From the NCBI RefSeq assembly GCF_006152065.1, contig NZ_VDFW01000008.1, positions 1-64,000 on the forward strand: a stretch of DNA of 64,000 nucleotides. The letters run 5' to 3'. The DNA comes from Amycolatopsis alkalitolerans. Its GTDB lineage: Bacteria; Actinomycetota; Actinomycetes; Mycobacteriales; Pseudonocardiaceae. Below the pieces are notes generated by a model that did no database searches, was not told where the DNA came from, and saw nothing but the letters and a program-made list of their open reading frames with translations. This document shows positions 34,516 through 44,398 of the stretch, piece after piece (position 1 is the stretch's first letter; every line of letters begins with the position of its first letter). Made by a program: the position numbers and the translations under genes.

Positions 34516-37500
34516 GTGCGTGACGAGTTGCTGGCCGCCGTGCGCCGGCGCATCGAAGCGGTGGACCGTAGCGGCGATCCGGCCGGAATCCTGACCGACG
34601 AGGCGCTCGCGGAGGCAGACCGGTTGCTCGGTTTCCTTGCCGCGACACCGGATTTGGACAGCGAAATCGCGCATACGGCCGGGCTGTTCCACCTGCTTCG
34701 GGCGGCCGCCCGCGGCGAGGAAGCCGACGAGACCATGGCATCGGTCCTGTTGGTGCCCGTCTATCTCACGGCTCCGGCATCGCTGCCGGACCAGGTGCGG
34801 TCCGCCATCGCGGAGATGACCGCGCAGAGTTCACCCGAGGAACTCGTCGCGGAGGCGCGGAACAACCTCGCGATGCTGTTGCTGCAACGGCGCGTCCGGC
34901 TCGGTGAGGATCACGGTCTCGCGCCCGCGGAGAACCTGCTGCGGATGGCCGTCGAAGCGCTGCCGCCCGAGAACCCGTCGCGCGCGTTGGCGTTGTGCAA
35001 TCTCGGTTACGCGCGCCTGCTCTCCGATCCCGAGGATGTCGGCGAGATCATCGCCCTGTTCCGGGCAGCCTTGCCCCAGATGCCGGACGGCGACCCGAAC
35101 CGCGCCCGCTGCGCCAACGGCCTCGCGCTGGCTCTCCGCGCCAAGGGTGGGATCCCGCTGCTGATCGAAGCCATCGGCCTGTTCCGTACCGCCGTGAATT
35201 CCACCACGGACGACGACGAGAACCTGCCGAACATGCTGGCCTGCCTGGCCGAGTCGCTGCTCGCCTGGTGGACCCAGGTGCCCGACGCGGATCAGGCGGC
35301 GCCCGACGAGGCGATCGCCGCGCTCGAACGGGCGCTGGTCGCGACCCCGCCGGGCAGCGAGGAGTTCGCGCAGCGGTCGGCCCTGCTCGAACAGGTGCAC
35401 CTGGCGCGCGCGACCCGGGACGCCCGCGCCCGCGAGAACCGCCCGGAAGCCCAGGCGCTGTCCGAGAACTTCACCAAGATCTTCGAGTCGTTCGTGGGGC
35501 CTTCCGGCGAGGACGATCCGGTCGGTCGTTTCATCCGCATGTTCGGCCTGACGGGTTCCTCGCAGCTGGACGAGTTCAACCAGGTGCTGCAGCGCTACCC
35601 GCGGGACGCGACCATGGCGGACGTCCAGCGCAAGGCACTGGACGTCTGGTCGCGGCGGTTCGAGGACCTCGACCCGGATCAGGTGCCCAGTGCGCTGGCC
35701 GCCGCGATGACCGGTGGCACCGCTCCGCTGCGGCACCAGGTCGACCTGTCCAGCCTGGCCGAGATCGCCGCACTACACGAACAACTGCTGCGGGAACTCC
35801 CCGGCGACCACCCGGACCGGGTCATGGTCCAGCTGTCGCACAGCCACCTGTCGATGGTCCGGCTGTCCGCCGAACTCGAACCGACCGAGCAGTCCATGGA
35901 CCGGGCGACCGCGCAGCTTGCCACGGTCCTCAGCGAGCTGCCCAAAGCCTTCGAGGCCTTGTCCCGCAAGCCTGGCGTGCCGGACCTCAACGCCGGCTCG
36001 ATCGAGCAGATGGTTTCGCTCGGGCACGCGCTCACGTCCCCGTTCGAGTCGCTGGCTGTCATCGACCGCGAAATCAAGCGCTACCGCCGGCGGCTGGGCG
36101 AGCTGCCCGAACACGATCCGGAGTACCTGCGGACCTGCACGTATCTCACGCACACGCTGTTCGCGCGGTGCCGGCTCACGGGCGAGGACGACGTGTTCGC
36201 CGAGGCGGTGGCGCTGACCCGCCAGGTCGTCGCGGCCACCTCCCCGCCCGAGCCCAAGCTGGTCAGCGACTGGGGCAAGACCGCGGCCGAACGCTTGTAC
36301 CGCGCGAGCTTCGGCGGTCCGGCCCGGTCCAGCGGTGTCGCGGCGCTGGCCGCACGCGCCGCCGCGGACTCGGTCGCGGGCGGCGATCCGGCGGGTGCGC
36401 TCGAGAGCCTGGACGACGGCCGGGCGATCCTGCTGCACGAGGCGCTGCGCACCCGCGACCAGCTCGACGAGCTGCGCCGGGCCGACCCCGCGCTGGCCGA
36501 ACGGCTCGCCGCGGTACGGGCGGAAATCCGCGCGGGCATGAACCCCGGGATGGAACCCCGGCCGGCCGGCATCGAACGGTTCCGTGCTCAGGCGGCGGAA
36601 TGGGAGAAGCTGACCGGGCGAGCCAAGGCACTGCCCGGGTTCGATCGGTTCCTGGGACACGCGACGCAGGGCATCCGCGAACTGGCACCAGCCGCGGCGG
36701 ACGGGCCGGTCGTGGCGGTGAACGTCGAAGCAAGCCGCTGTGACGCGCTGGTGTTGCGGAACGGCCGGGTGCGCGGGGTGCCGCTACCGGACCTGCGCGC
36801 CGCCGAACTCGCCGAGCAGACCGAGGCGTTCCAGGATGCGGTCACCGTCCTGTCCGGACAGTCCCCTGTGGACGGTATGGTGGCCGGATCGGCGCGCCGC
36901 ACCGTGCTTGACACCCTGGGCTGGTTGTGGGACGTGCTCGCGGAACCGGTGCTGACGGACTTGGGCATGGGCGAGCACGAACCCGGCAGCCCGTGGCCGC
37001 GCCTGTGGTGGTCGCCCACCGGGCCGCTCGCCTTCCTGCCGCTGCACGCGGCCGGCCACCACGACAAGCCGGGCGCGTCGGTGCTGGACCGTGTGGTCTC
37101 CTCCTACACGCCCACCGTGCGTGCGCTGCTGCACAGCCGCGCACGCCCCGCCGCGCCGAAACGGACGACGATGGCCGTGGCCGTGCCGGAAACACCAGGC
37201 CACGCCGCGCTGCCGGAAACCGTGCGGGAGGCCACCGCGTTAGCCGTCGCCTTTCCCGGCCCGCCGCCGCTGTCCGGTGAGGCCGCCACGCGCCAGGCCG
37301 TATGCGATGCGTTGCCTGGCGCGGCGATCGCGCATTTCGCCTGTCACGCCAGCAGCGACCCCGACGACGCCACGGCGAGCCACTTGCTCCTGCACGACGG
37401 GCCGCTGACCGTGACCGAAATCAGCCGGCTGCGGCTGGACCACGCCGAACTGGCCTACCTGTCGGCGTGTGCGACGGCGCGCGGCAGCACCGTGCTGGCG

Positions 37501-37752
37501 GACGAGGCGGTCCATATCGCCTCCGCCTTCCAGCTCGCGGGGTACGCGCAGGCGATCGGCACGCTCTGGGAAGTCCGGGACTCGACGGCCGCGCGGATCG
37601 CTGAGGATTTCCACCGTGAACTGGCCGCGACGATCGACGATCCGGTGCGGCCGGCGGGGGCGCTCGCGCTGCATACGGCGGTGCGCCGGTTACGCGGCGA
37701 GCCGGACTCGCGGCCCTGGGAGTGGGCGGCGTACGTGCACGCGGGCGCGTGA
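34516..37752 (+). CDS. TPR-CHAT caspase-like peptidase
   Basis: This 1078-residue protein has a long TPR-like helical region (about 60-780) and a C-terminal CHAT domain (about 840-1075). The His-Cys pair of clan CD peptidases is visible: His in AIAHFACHAS near 940 and Cys in AELAYLSACAT near 984, followed by the conserved AGYAQAIGTLWEV strand. The domain therefore looks active. GTG 34516 was chosen as the point where coding character starts and where it no longer overlaps the divergent gene. CHAT-TPR proteins are frequent in actinobacterial conflict systems (for example the CATRA class), where activation cleaves a partner; here the coupled zinc/membrane pair is the natural partner. Confidence 0.85.
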   Translation: MRDELLAAVRRRIEAVDRSGDPAGILTDEALAEADRLLGFLAATPDLDSEIAHTAGLFHLLRAAARGEEADETMASVLLVPVYLTAPASLPDQVRSAIAEMTAQSSPEELVAEARNNLAMLLLQRRVRLGEDHGLAPAENLLRMAVEALPPENPSRALALCNLGYARLLSDPEDVGEIIALFRAALPQMPDGDPNRARCANGLALALRAKGGIPLLIEAIGLFRTAVNSTTDDDENLPNMLACLAESLLAWWTQVPDADQAAPDEAIAALERALVATPPGSEEFAQRSALLEQVHLARATRDARARENRPEAQALSENFTKIFESFVGPSGEDDPVGRFIRMFGLTGSSQLDEFNQVLQRYPRDATMADVQRKALDVWSRRFEDLDPDQVPSALAAAMTGGTAPLRHQVDLSSLAEIAALHEQLLRELPGDHPDRVMVQLSHSHLSMVRLSAELEPTEQSMDRATAQLATVLSELPKAFEALSRKPGVPDLNAGSIEQMVSLGHALTSPFESLAVIDREIKRYRRRLGELPEHDPEYLRTCTYLTHTLFARCRLTGEDDVFAEAVALTRQVVAATSPPEPKLVSDWGKTAAERLYRASFGGPARSSGVAALAARAAADSVAGGDPAGALESLDDGRAILLHEALRTRDQLDELRRADPALAERLAAVRAEIRAGMNPGMEPRPAGIERFRAQAAEWEKLTGRAKALPGFDRFLGHATQGIRELAPAAADGPVVAVNVEASRCDALVLRNGRVRGVPLPDLRAAELAEQTEAFQDAVTVLSGQSPVDGMVAGSARRTVLDTLGWLWDVLAEPVLTDLGMGEHEPGSPWPRLWWSPTGPLAFLPLHAAGHHDKPGASVLDRVVSSYTPTVRALLHSRARPAAPKRTTMAVAVPETPGHAALPETVREATALAVAFPGPPPLSGEAATRQAVCDALPGAAIAHFACHASSDPDDATASHLLLHDGPLTVTEISRLRLDHAELAYLSACATARGSTVLADEAVHIASAFQLAGYAQAIGTLWEVRDSTAARIAEDFHRELAATIDDPVRPAGALALHTAVRRLRGEPDSRPWEWAAYVHAGA

Positions 37753-37753
37753 A

Positions 37754-38521
37754 TCAGCGGTAGGTGAAGGACGGCGGGCGGCGTTCCAGGAAGGCTGCTA
37801 CACCCTCGGCGTAGTCCTCGCCGTGCACGGCCGCCGACCGGATGGTGTCTACTTCGGAGTCGCTGTTCGTCTGCCCGGCGAGGATCTTCTCGATGATGCG
37901 GTTCATGCCGCGGATCGAGGCCTGCGAACGTGAGCACAGGGTCGCCACGAACGAGGAGACCTCGTCCTCCAGCGCGCCGAACACGTCGTTGACCAGCCCG
38001 ATTTCGCGCGCCCGCGCGGCGTCGATCAGCTGGCCGGACAGCAGGAAATACCGCGCGTGCGCGGGGCCGATCAGAGAGACCAGCTGCTTCGTGGACAGGA
38101 AGTCATAGACGATGCCGAGTTTCGCGGGCGTGATCCCGAACCGCGCATCTGGTGCGGCGAACCGGAAATCACACGCGACGGAGAGCTGGCAGCCCCCGCC
38201 GATGCAGGTGCCGCGGATCATCGCGACGCTGGGCTTCCGCATCCCCGACAGCGCCGTCACCGCACCCTCGACGGCCTTGTCGTAGGTCGCCGCCCCGTCC
38301 CCGGTCGAACGCAGCGTGCGGAACTCACCGATGTCCGCGCCGGCCGAGAAGTCGCCGCCCGCGCCGGTGATCAGCAGGACCTTCAGGTCCGGATCGGACT
38401 CGACCCGCGCCACGACGTCCGGGATGCCCGACCACATCTCGTGGCTGATCGCGTTCTTCTTCTCGGGCCTGGCGAAGACCAGCGTGGCGACCTCGCCGTC
38501 GCGCGTGAACTCCAGCGTCAT
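37754..38521 (-). CDS. Enoyl-CoA hydratase/isomerase-family protein lacking both catalytic Glu
   Basis: This 255-residue protein has the crotonase fold: oxyanion-hole strands DFSAGADIGEF and IRGTCIGGGCQLSVACD, and the ARFGITPAKLGIVYDF loop. The two hydratase Glu residues appear to be Gln (GGGCQLS where relatives have E) and Ala (TPAKLG where relatives have PE). It may thus catalyse another crotonase reaction (isomerase, decarboxylase or hydrolase), but classical hydration is doubtful. It converges on the CHAT gene, with one base between stops, and lies 23 bases downstream of relA. Confidence 0.78.
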   Translation of the reverse strand: MTLEFTRDGEVATLVFARPEKKNAISHEMWSGIPDVVARVESDPDLKVLLITGAGGDFSAGADIGEFRTLRSTGDGAATYDKAVEGAVTALSGMRKPSVAMIRGTCIGGGCQLSVACDFRFAAPDARFGITPAKLGIVYDFLSTKQLVSLIGPAHARYFLLSGQLIDAARAREIGLVNDVFGALEDEVSSFVATLCSRSQASIRGMNRIIEKILAGQTNSDSEVDTIRSAAVHGEDYAEGVAAFLERRPPSFTYR

Positions 38522-38544
38522 GCCATGACAGTAGGCGAAAGAGA

Positions 38545-40869
38545 TCAGGACGCCGACGTGACGCGGTACACGTCGTAGACGCCTTCGACCCCGCGCACGA
38601 CCTTGAGCACGTGCCCGAGGTGCTTCGGGTCGCCCATCTCGAACGCGAACCGGCTCACCGCGACCCGGTCCCGCGAGGTGGTGACGGAGGCGGACAGGAT
38701 GTTGACCTTCTCGTCGGCCAGCACCTTCGTCACGTCCGAGAGCAGGCGATGCCGGTCGAGCGCCTCGACCTGGATCGACACCAGGAAAACCGAGTTCTCC
38801 GAGGGCGCCCATTCGACCTCGACGAGCCGCTCCGGCTGCGTGCGCAGATCGTCGGCGTTGGTGCAGTCCGTGCGGTGCACGCTCACCCCGCCGCCCCGCG
38901 TGACGAACCCGAGGATCTCGTCGCCCGGCACCGGGGTGCAGCAGCGGGCCAGCTTCGCCCACACGTCGCTGGCGCCCTTGACCACGACACCGACGTCGTT
39001 CAAGCCGCGCCGCCGGTGCACGGTCGAGGGGGTGGAGCGAGCGGCCAGTTCCTCCTCGGCCTCCTCGACCCCGCCGATCAGCGCGACCAGCCGCTGCACG
39101 ACGTGCTTGGCGCTCGTGTGGTTCTCCCCCACCGCGGCGTAGAGCGAGCTGATGTCCGGATGGTGCAGCTCCGCGGCGAGCGCGCCCATGGATTCGGCGT
39201 TGACCAGGCGCTGCATGGGCAGCCCGACCTTGCGGATCTCCTTGGTGATCGCGTCCTTGCCCGCCTCGATCGCCTCGTCGCGGCGTTCCTTGGCGAACCA
39301 CTGGCGGATCTTCGCGCGCGCCTTGGGCGAACGGGCGAAGGTCAGCCAGTCCCGGCTCGGGCCGGCGTTCTCGGCCTTCGAGGTGAAGATCTCGACGACG
39401 TCGCCGTTCTCGAGCTTGCGTTCGAGCGCGACGAGCCGGCCGTTGACGCGGGCGCCGATGCAGCGGTGCCCGACCTCGGTGTGCACGGCGTAGGCGAAGT
39501 CCACCGGCGTACCGCCGACGGGCAGCGTGACCACGTCGCCCTTGGGCGTGAAGACGAAGATCTCGCGGGCAGCGAGCTCGTAGCGCAGCGAGTCGAGGAA
39601 CTCCCCCGGGTCCGCGGCCTCACGCTGCCAGTCGAGCAGCTGGCGCATCCACGCCATCTCGTCGATGTCGACCGAGTTGGCGGCCGGAGTGCTGTGCGTG
39701 CCCCGTGTTTCCTTGTACCGCCAGTGCGCGGCGATGCCGTACTCGGCGGTGTGGTGCATCTCGTAGGTGCGGATCTGCACCTCGAGCGGCTTGCCGTCGG
39801 GCCCGATCACCGTGGTGTGCAGCGACTGGTAGACGCCGAACCGCGGCTGGGCGACGTAGTCCTTGAACCGGCCCGGCATCGGCTGCCACAGCGCGTGCAC
39901 GACGCCCATCGCGGCGTAGCAGTCCCGCACGTCCTCGACGAGGATCCGCACGCCGACCAGGTCGTGGATGTCGTCGAGATCGCGGCCGCGGACGATCATC
40001 TTCTGGTGGATCGAGTAGTAGTGCTTGGGCCTGCCCTCGACCTTCGCGGTGATCCGCGAGTTGCCGAGGCTCGTGGTCAGCTCGTCGATCACCTTGTGCA
40101 GGTAGATGTCACGTGACGGGGCGCGGTCGGCGACCAGGCGCACGATCTCGTCGTACTTCTTGGGCTGCAGGATCGCGAACGCGAGATCCTCCAGCTCCCA
40201 TTTGACCGTGGCCATGCCGAGCCGGTGCGCGAGCGGGGCGAGGACCTCCAGGGTCTCCTTCGCCTTGCGGGCCTGCTTCTCCGGCGGCAGGAACCGCATC
40301 GTGCGCATGTTGTGCAGCCGGTCGGCGAGTTTGATGACCAGCACGCGGGGGTCGCGGGCCATCGCGATGACCATCTTGCGGATGGTCTCGGCCTCCGCGG
40401 CGGTGCCGAGTTTGACCTTGTCGAGCTTGGTGACCCCGTCGACGAGCTGGGCGACCTTGTCGCCGAAGTCCTCGGCCAGCTGCTCCAGCGAGTAGCCGGT
40501 GTCCTCCACGGTGTCGTGCAGCAGCGCGGCCACCAGCGTGACGGTGTCCATCCCCAGCTCGGCGAGGATCGTGGCGACCGCGAGGGGATGCGTGATGTAC
40601 GGGTCGCCGGACTTGCGCCGCTGATCGCGGTGCAGCTCCTCGGCGACATCGTAGGCACGCTGGAGCAGGCTCAGGTCGGCGTTCGGGTGCAGCTCGCGGT
40701 GGATCGCGGCCAGTGGCTCGAGCACCTGCTTGACCGAGGCGGCGCGCTGGGCGGTGATCCGCCGCGCGAGCCGGGCCCGGACACGCCGGGTGGCCGACGG
40801 TGCCCGCGTCGCCCCCTGATGCGTCAACGCACTGTCGGCGGGCGTCGCGGAATCGAGCTCCTGACTCAC
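38545..40869 (-). CDS. relA: Bifunctional (p)ppGpp synthetase/hydrolase
   Basis: This 774-residue Rel protein has the HD hydrolase domain ([22 protein letters not shown] near 120), the synthetase domain ([13 protein letters not shown] near 277; [16 protein letters not shown]), a TGS domain ([20 protein letters not shown]), the helical/Cys-containing region ([16 protein letters not shown]) and a C-terminal ACT domain. It makes and degrades the stringent-response alarmones. GTG 40869 follows GGAGGTGGG. Position after apt and secDF matches other actinobacteria, although about 3 kb of other genes lie between here. Both activities should be intact. Confidence 0.96.
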   Translation of the reverse strand: MSQELDSATPADSALTHQGATRAPSATRRVRARLARRITAQRAASVKQVLEPLAAIHRELHPNADLSLLQRAYDVAEELHRDQRRKSGDPYITHPLAVATILAELGMDTVTLVAALLHDTVEDTGYSLEQLAEDFGDKVAQLVDGVTKLDKVKLGTAAEAETIRKMVIAMARDPRVLVIKLADRLHNMRTMRFLPPEKQARKAKETLEVLAPLAHRLGMATVKWELEDLAFAILQPKKYDEIVRLVADRAPSRDIYLHKVIDELTTSLGNSRITAKVEGRPKHYYSIHQKMIVRGRDLDDIHDLVGVRILVEDVRDCYAAMGVVHALWQPMPGRFKDYVAQPRFGVYQSLHTTVIGPDGKPLEVQIRTYEMHHTAEYGIAAHWRYKETRGTHSTPAANSVDIDEMAWMRQLLDWQREAADPGEFLDSLRYELAAREIFVFTPKGDVVTLPVGGTPVDFAYAVHTEVGHRCIGARVNGRLVALERKLENGDVVEIFTSKAENAGPSRDWLTFARSPKARAKIRQWFAKERRDEAIEAGKDAITKEIRKVGLPMQRLVNAESMGALAAELHHPDISSLYAAVGENHTSAKHVVQRLVALIGGVEEAEEELAARSTPSTVHRRRGLNDVGVVVKGASDVWAKLARCCTPVPGDEILGFVTRGGGVSVHRTDCTNADDLRTQPERLVEVEWAPSENSVFLVSIQVEALDRHRLLSDVTKVLADEKVNILSASVTTSRDRVAVSRFAFEMGDPKHLGHVLKVVRGVEGVYDVYRVTSAS

Positions 40870-41045
40870 CCCCACCTCCTGCTCCTCGCGATGACTCTCT
40901 GGAACATCAAGCGTAACGCGCGTGGGCCGGATGGGGTGACACCGGCGGCGGGTGGCGGGTGGCGGGCGCCGGTCTCTCTGGACATCCGGGGACCCGGAGT
41001 TCAGTCTGGACACACGCGGCAGGACACACGTGCGGAGGCGTGGAG

Positions 41046-41207
41046 ATGAAGCTCGGAAAGTTGCTGTCGGTCGGCGAGGTCGTCGAGCACTCCGCCCCGG
41101 AATCAGCCATGGCGGCAGAACATCCGGTCCCGGCGGCGGATCCTGCCGTCGGGCCGGCGGCGGAGCGTGAGCCCTCGCCGGCCCCGGTCGTCTCAGCCGA
41201 GCGGTAG
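41046..41207 (+). CDS. Small acidic/proline-rich protein
   Basis: A 53-residue frame begins at ATG 41046 with GGAG just upstream: [20 protein letters not shown] followed by an Ala/Pro/Glu-rich tail. It ends four bases before the next gene and is probably coupled to it. The unusual composition and lack of homology leave the function unknown. Confidence 0.5.
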   Translation: MKLGKLLSVGEVVEHSAPESAMAAEHPVPAADPAVGPAAEREPSPAPVVSAER

Positions 41208-41211
41208 CGCG

Positions 41212-41931
41212 ATGGTGGGCTGGCCCATCGGGAAACCGAAGGAGCGACCCACCGCACCGTTGCGCGGGTACAAGCTGGCCCACCCGGTGGTATCCGCGGA
41301 CGGCACCGGCGCCGCGTTCGCCGGAGTCACGCTGGGCCGCACCAAGGTCTACGGCGCCGTGGCCGACGCCGAGTGCGCACAGGGCGGGCACCACCAGAGC
41401 CCGTCCCGGTGGTGCGACTGCGGGTTCTACTGCCTGAACACGCTCGACGACGCGCGGGCGCTGGCCTGCGACCCGGACTACCGCAACACGGTGTTGCTGG
41501 ATATCGCCGCCTCCGGGCGATTCCGGCGCTACGAACGTGGACTGCGCTACGCCCGGCAACGAGTCAGCCGCGTGCGAGTGGGCCGCTGCGGCTGTGGTCA
41601 CCCCGCCACGGTGTTCGTCGAAACCGGCGCCGGCTCGATCGGATGGCGGCGGCTGATGGCGGTCTGCGCGGACTGCGCGGGCTCCCGCCCAGGGCTGCCG
41701 CTGGCGGCGTTCTCCCGGCTACTCGGCGGTGTCACGGTGGTGCACGACGAGATCACGCGACTCTACGACCCGGTCCGCGCGTTCGACAGCGCTGTCCCGC
41801 CGCCCGCGGACGTGCCGGACCCGGCAGCGGCCGACCAGGAACTCGTCCCCCTGCTCGCCGCGGAGATCGCCCTGCTCCAAAGCCGGCTCGACGAGGTCCA
41901 GCGCCAACTCGACCGCCTCACCAAAGGCTGA
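41212..41931 (+). CDS. Cys-rich conserved actinobacterial protein
   Basis: This 239-residue protein has two cysteine clusters, [12 protein letters not shown] near 65-76 and [12 protein letters not shown] with AVCADCAG further on, suggesting one or two structural zinc sites. The C-terminal 40 residues form a helix with heptad character ([20 protein letters not shown]), likely a coiled coil. ATG 41212 lies four bases after the upstream stop, making a two-gene operon. I know similar sequences only as hypothetical proteins. Confidence 0.6.
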   Translation: MVGWPIGKPKERPTAPLRGYKLAHPVVSADGTGAAFAGVTLGRTKVYGAVADAECAQGGHHQSPSRWCDCGFYCLNTLDDARALACDPDYRNTVLLDIAASGRFRRYERGLRYARQRVSRVRVGRCGCGHPATVFVETGAGSIGWRRLMAVCADCAGSRPGLPLAAFSRLLGGVTVVHDEITRLYDPVRAFDSAVPPPADVPDPAAADQELVPLLAAEIALLQSRLDEVQRQLDRLTKG

Positions 41932-42116
41932 ATCCGTCCGGCCTCCATGACCAGCCGAGATCCGGTACGCGTTGCCGTTTACTCACACGCGGCCGCGGCC
42001 ACGTGAGAATCGACGCGGCAGGTTCGACACCACCTGTAACAGTTCTTCGCCCCCGGCGACCTTAGGCGAGGGTTCGGCACGAACGTGCTGCCACAAGGAG
42101 GTTAGGACCGCTACTC

Positions 42117-43061
42117 ATGGCCGCCGCGATCTACTTTCTGATCACCGTGCTGTGCACGGCAGTCGCGCTCATCCTTCCCGCCGGCCGCCGGTGGCTCCGA
42201 TCCCGGCAGCGACCATGGCGCACGGTCGCCGTGCTCGCCGGCGGGTGGTTGGCGGTGCTGATCGTCCTGGTTGCCTCGTTCCCCGCACCGCCGCAGGTCG
42301 ATACCGTCGGCCACGCGTCCGGCAACGCGCCTTCGAGCACCCAGCAGGCACCCTCGTCCACGACCGCGGTGCCGACCACGTCGGCCGCCGCGGTCAGTTG
42401 CACCGTGCGGTACCAGGCGGGACAGCCGCTTCCTGATCCGGCGTGCACTCCAGGTCAGACGAATCCGGCCGTCAGCGATGCCACCGTGGACTCGACGATC
42501 TGTCGCAGCGGCTGGACCGAGACCGTACGGCCCGCGGAGTCCTTCACCGAGTCGCTCAAAGCCGACCAGATCCGGGCGTATGGCTACCGCGACGTCGCCA
42601 CTGGTGACTACGAGGAAGACCACCTCATCCCGCTCGAACTCGGCGGTGCCCCGTCCGATCCCCGCAACCTCTGGCCCGAACCCGGCCACAGCCCCAATCC
42701 GAAGGACGAGGTCGAGAACACCCTACGCAACGCCGTGTGTGCGCACCGGATCGATCTCGCCGCCGCGCAGCACGCGATCGTCGCGGACTGGACCACCGCC
42801 GTCGCCGTACTCGGCCTGAGCCCGGCGCCCTCACCTGCCACGAAAGCGTCGACTCCACCGCCGGCCCCGGCAACGCCTCCGCGGCCAGCGCCGGCTCCGG
42901 CTCCGGTGCAGCAACCGCCCGTACAGAGCGATCCGTTGGCGGGGAGGTACCACGCCGGAGAGTTCTGCAGCAAGGCCAACCTCGGCGTCACGACCACCGC
43001 GACGAACGGCGCCACGATCACCTGTGAGCACGTCGGCAACTACAACCGTTGGGAAGACTGA
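42117..43061 (+). CDS. Membrane-anchored HNH-type protein
   Basis: This 314-residue protein has two N-terminal hydrophobic segments (about 3-22 and 38-56) followed by a Ser/Thr/Pro linker, so the rest should be outside the membrane. Residues 140-210 resemble a short HNH nuclease: EEDHLIPLELGG with NLWPEP, the D-H and N residues of the metal site. A Pro-rich linker and a C-terminal domain with two Cys (EFCSKANLGV; ITCEHVG) follow. AAGGAGG lies about 15 bases upstream of ATG 42117, rather far. It could be a surface or secreted DNase. Activity is inferred from the motif. Confidence 0.65.
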   Translation: MAAAIYFLITVLCTAVALILPAGRRWLRSRQRPWRTVAVLAGGWLAVLIVLVASFPAPPQVDTVGHASGNAPSSTQQAPSSTTAVPTTSAAAVSCTVRYQAGQPLPDPACTPGQTNPAVSDATVDSTICRSGWTETVRPAESFTESLKADQIRAYGYRDVATGDYEEDHLIPLELGGAPSDPRNLWPEPGHSPNPKDEVENTLRNAVCAHRIDLAAAQHAIVADWTTAVAVLGLSPAPSPATKASTPPPAPATPPRPAPAPAPVQQPPVQSDPLAGRYHAGEFCSKANLGVTTTATNGATITCEHVGNYNRWED

Positions 43062-43173
43062 TCACGACGCAGCGGCGAGCCGGACGTCAACCTCGCGCCC
43101 GCTCCGCCCGGCTCCATACCCGCGACGCCGGCGACTTCAACGGCGCCGACTCCCTCGTCGAGATCGAGTCCGT

Positions 43174-43569
43174 CTAGCCAAGGACCGCGACCGGGCAGGT
43201 GATGCCTGGGGCACGGGCCAATCGCTCGTCCGCGGTGAGCAACCGGCAGCCGTACACCTCCGCCGCGGCGACATAGGCGGCGTCGTACGTGCTCAGGTTG
43301 TTACGCAGCTCCCACATCCTCGGCAGGAGGATCCGAGTGAGCGGGACGGTGACCTGCAGCCGTGCCAGGCCATCCGTCGCTTCGGCCGCGTGCTCCTCGG
43401 CGATCTTCCCGCCGAGCAGGTTGCCGCGGATGATCGAGAGTACCTCGACCATCCAATGCTCCGGGGCGATCCAGCGGTCATCCTCGGCAAGCAGGTCGCG
43501 ACACTGGTCGCCGAACGGCCCCTCGTCGAGCAACGCGAACCCGAACGCCGAAGCGTCGACGACGATCAT
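43174..43569 (-). CDS. vapC: VapC-type PIN-domain toxin
   Basis: This 131-residue PIN ribonuclease has the acidic residues in place: Asp5 in MIVVDASAF, Glu42 in MVEVLS, Asp96 in YDAAYVAAAE and Asp114 in LLTADERLA. Free toxin would cut RNA and stop growth. Its ATG overlaps the antitoxin stop (ATGA at 43566-43569), the standard arrangement in which the antitoxin is made first. Confidence 0.9.
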   Translation of the reverse strand: MIVVDASAFGFALLDEGPFGDQCRDLLAEDDRWIAPEHWMVEVLSIIRGNLLGGKIAEEHAAEATDGLARLQVTVPLTRILLPRMWELRNNLSTYDAAYVAAAEVYGCRLLTADERLARAPGITCPVAVLG

Positions 43570-43832
43570 CCGCTCGCCGGCGGGACTTCGAGCGTGTCGT
43601 CCCGGCCCGCCCGTGCTGCGTGCAAAGTGGACACGACGTCCTCGCGAGTCAGCCGCGTGCCATACCGCCGTTCGCCGAAGCGGCGCAACACGGCCAGATT
43701 GTCCTGTCGCCGGACTTCATCATTGACCAGATCCAGCAGGTACGACTGCAACGACTGCCCCCTTTCCCGCGCGAGCTCGGCCAGCCGGGCTCGCACCGGC
43801 TCGGGCACGTCACGAATCTGCAGAGCCGTCAC
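43566..43832 (-). CDS. vapB: VapB-type ribbon-helix-helix antitoxin
   Basis: This 88-residue antitoxin has an N-terminal DNA-binding strand and helices (TALQIRDVPEPVRARLAELA; RGQSLQSYLLDLV) and a C-terminal toxin-binding tail. GTG 43832 starts the domain exactly. The dimer is expected to repress the operon, with the toxin as co-repressor. Confidence 0.85.
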   Translation of the reverse strand: MTALQIRDVPEPVRARLAELARERGQSLQSYLLDLVNDEVRRQDNLAVLRRFGERRYGTRLTREDVVSTLHAARAGRDDTLEVPPASG

Positions 43833-43876
43833 GAGATCACGATACACCTTTACATGCAGATATGCATGCAACCAGC

Positions 43877-44395
43877 TCAGACGACCTGCAGCGAGTGCAC
43901 CTTCCGGCCGTCGAGGGCTTCGCGGCCGGGCAGGGCCGCCAGCTCCAGCACCACCGACACCCCGGTGACGACCGCACCGGTCTTCTCCAGCAGGCGGCAC
44001 GCGGCGTTGACCGTGCCGCCCGTGGCCAGCACATCGTCGACCACGGCGACTCGCGCGGCCGGGGCGACCACGTTGTCCGGCAGTTCGAGGGTGGCCGTGC
44101 CGTACTCGAGCGCGTAATCCACCCGGCCCGCGACCGCCGGCAGCTTGCCGGGTTTGCGCACCAGCACCACGCCGAGACCGCGCGCGTAGCCGATCGCGGC
44201 GGCGAGCATGAACCCGCGCGCTTCGACCGCGGCGAGCAGGTCCACGTCCGGATCCACCGTCGCGGCGAGCGCGTCGGCCACCGCCTGGAACCCCTCACCA
44301 TGCGCGAACAGCGGCGAGAGATCCCGGAACACGACTCCGGGCGAGGGAAAGTCCGGGACCTCGGCGATCAGTCCCAGCGCGGCGTCGAGGTCCAT
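43877..44395 (-). CDS. apt: Adenine phosphoribosyltransferase
   Basis: This 172-residue enzyme makes AMP from adenine and PRPP. It begins with PDFPSPGVVFRDLSPLF, typical of Apt, and has the PRPP-binding loop VAVVDDVLATGGT near residues 116-128. ATG 44395 lies three bases after the secF stop, in the conserved order secD-secF-apt. The enzyme salvages adenine, for example from polyamine or methylthioadenosine metabolism. Confidence 0.95.
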   Translation of the reverse strand: MDLDAALGLIAEVPDFPSPGVVFRDLSPLFAHGEGFQAVADALAATVDPDVDLLAAVEARGFMLAAAIGYARGLGVVLVRKPGKLPAVAGRVDYALEYGTATLELPDNVVAPAARVAVVDDVLATGGTVNAACRLLEKTGAVVTGVSVVLELAALPGREALDGRKVHSLQVV

Positions 44396-44398
44396 GCC

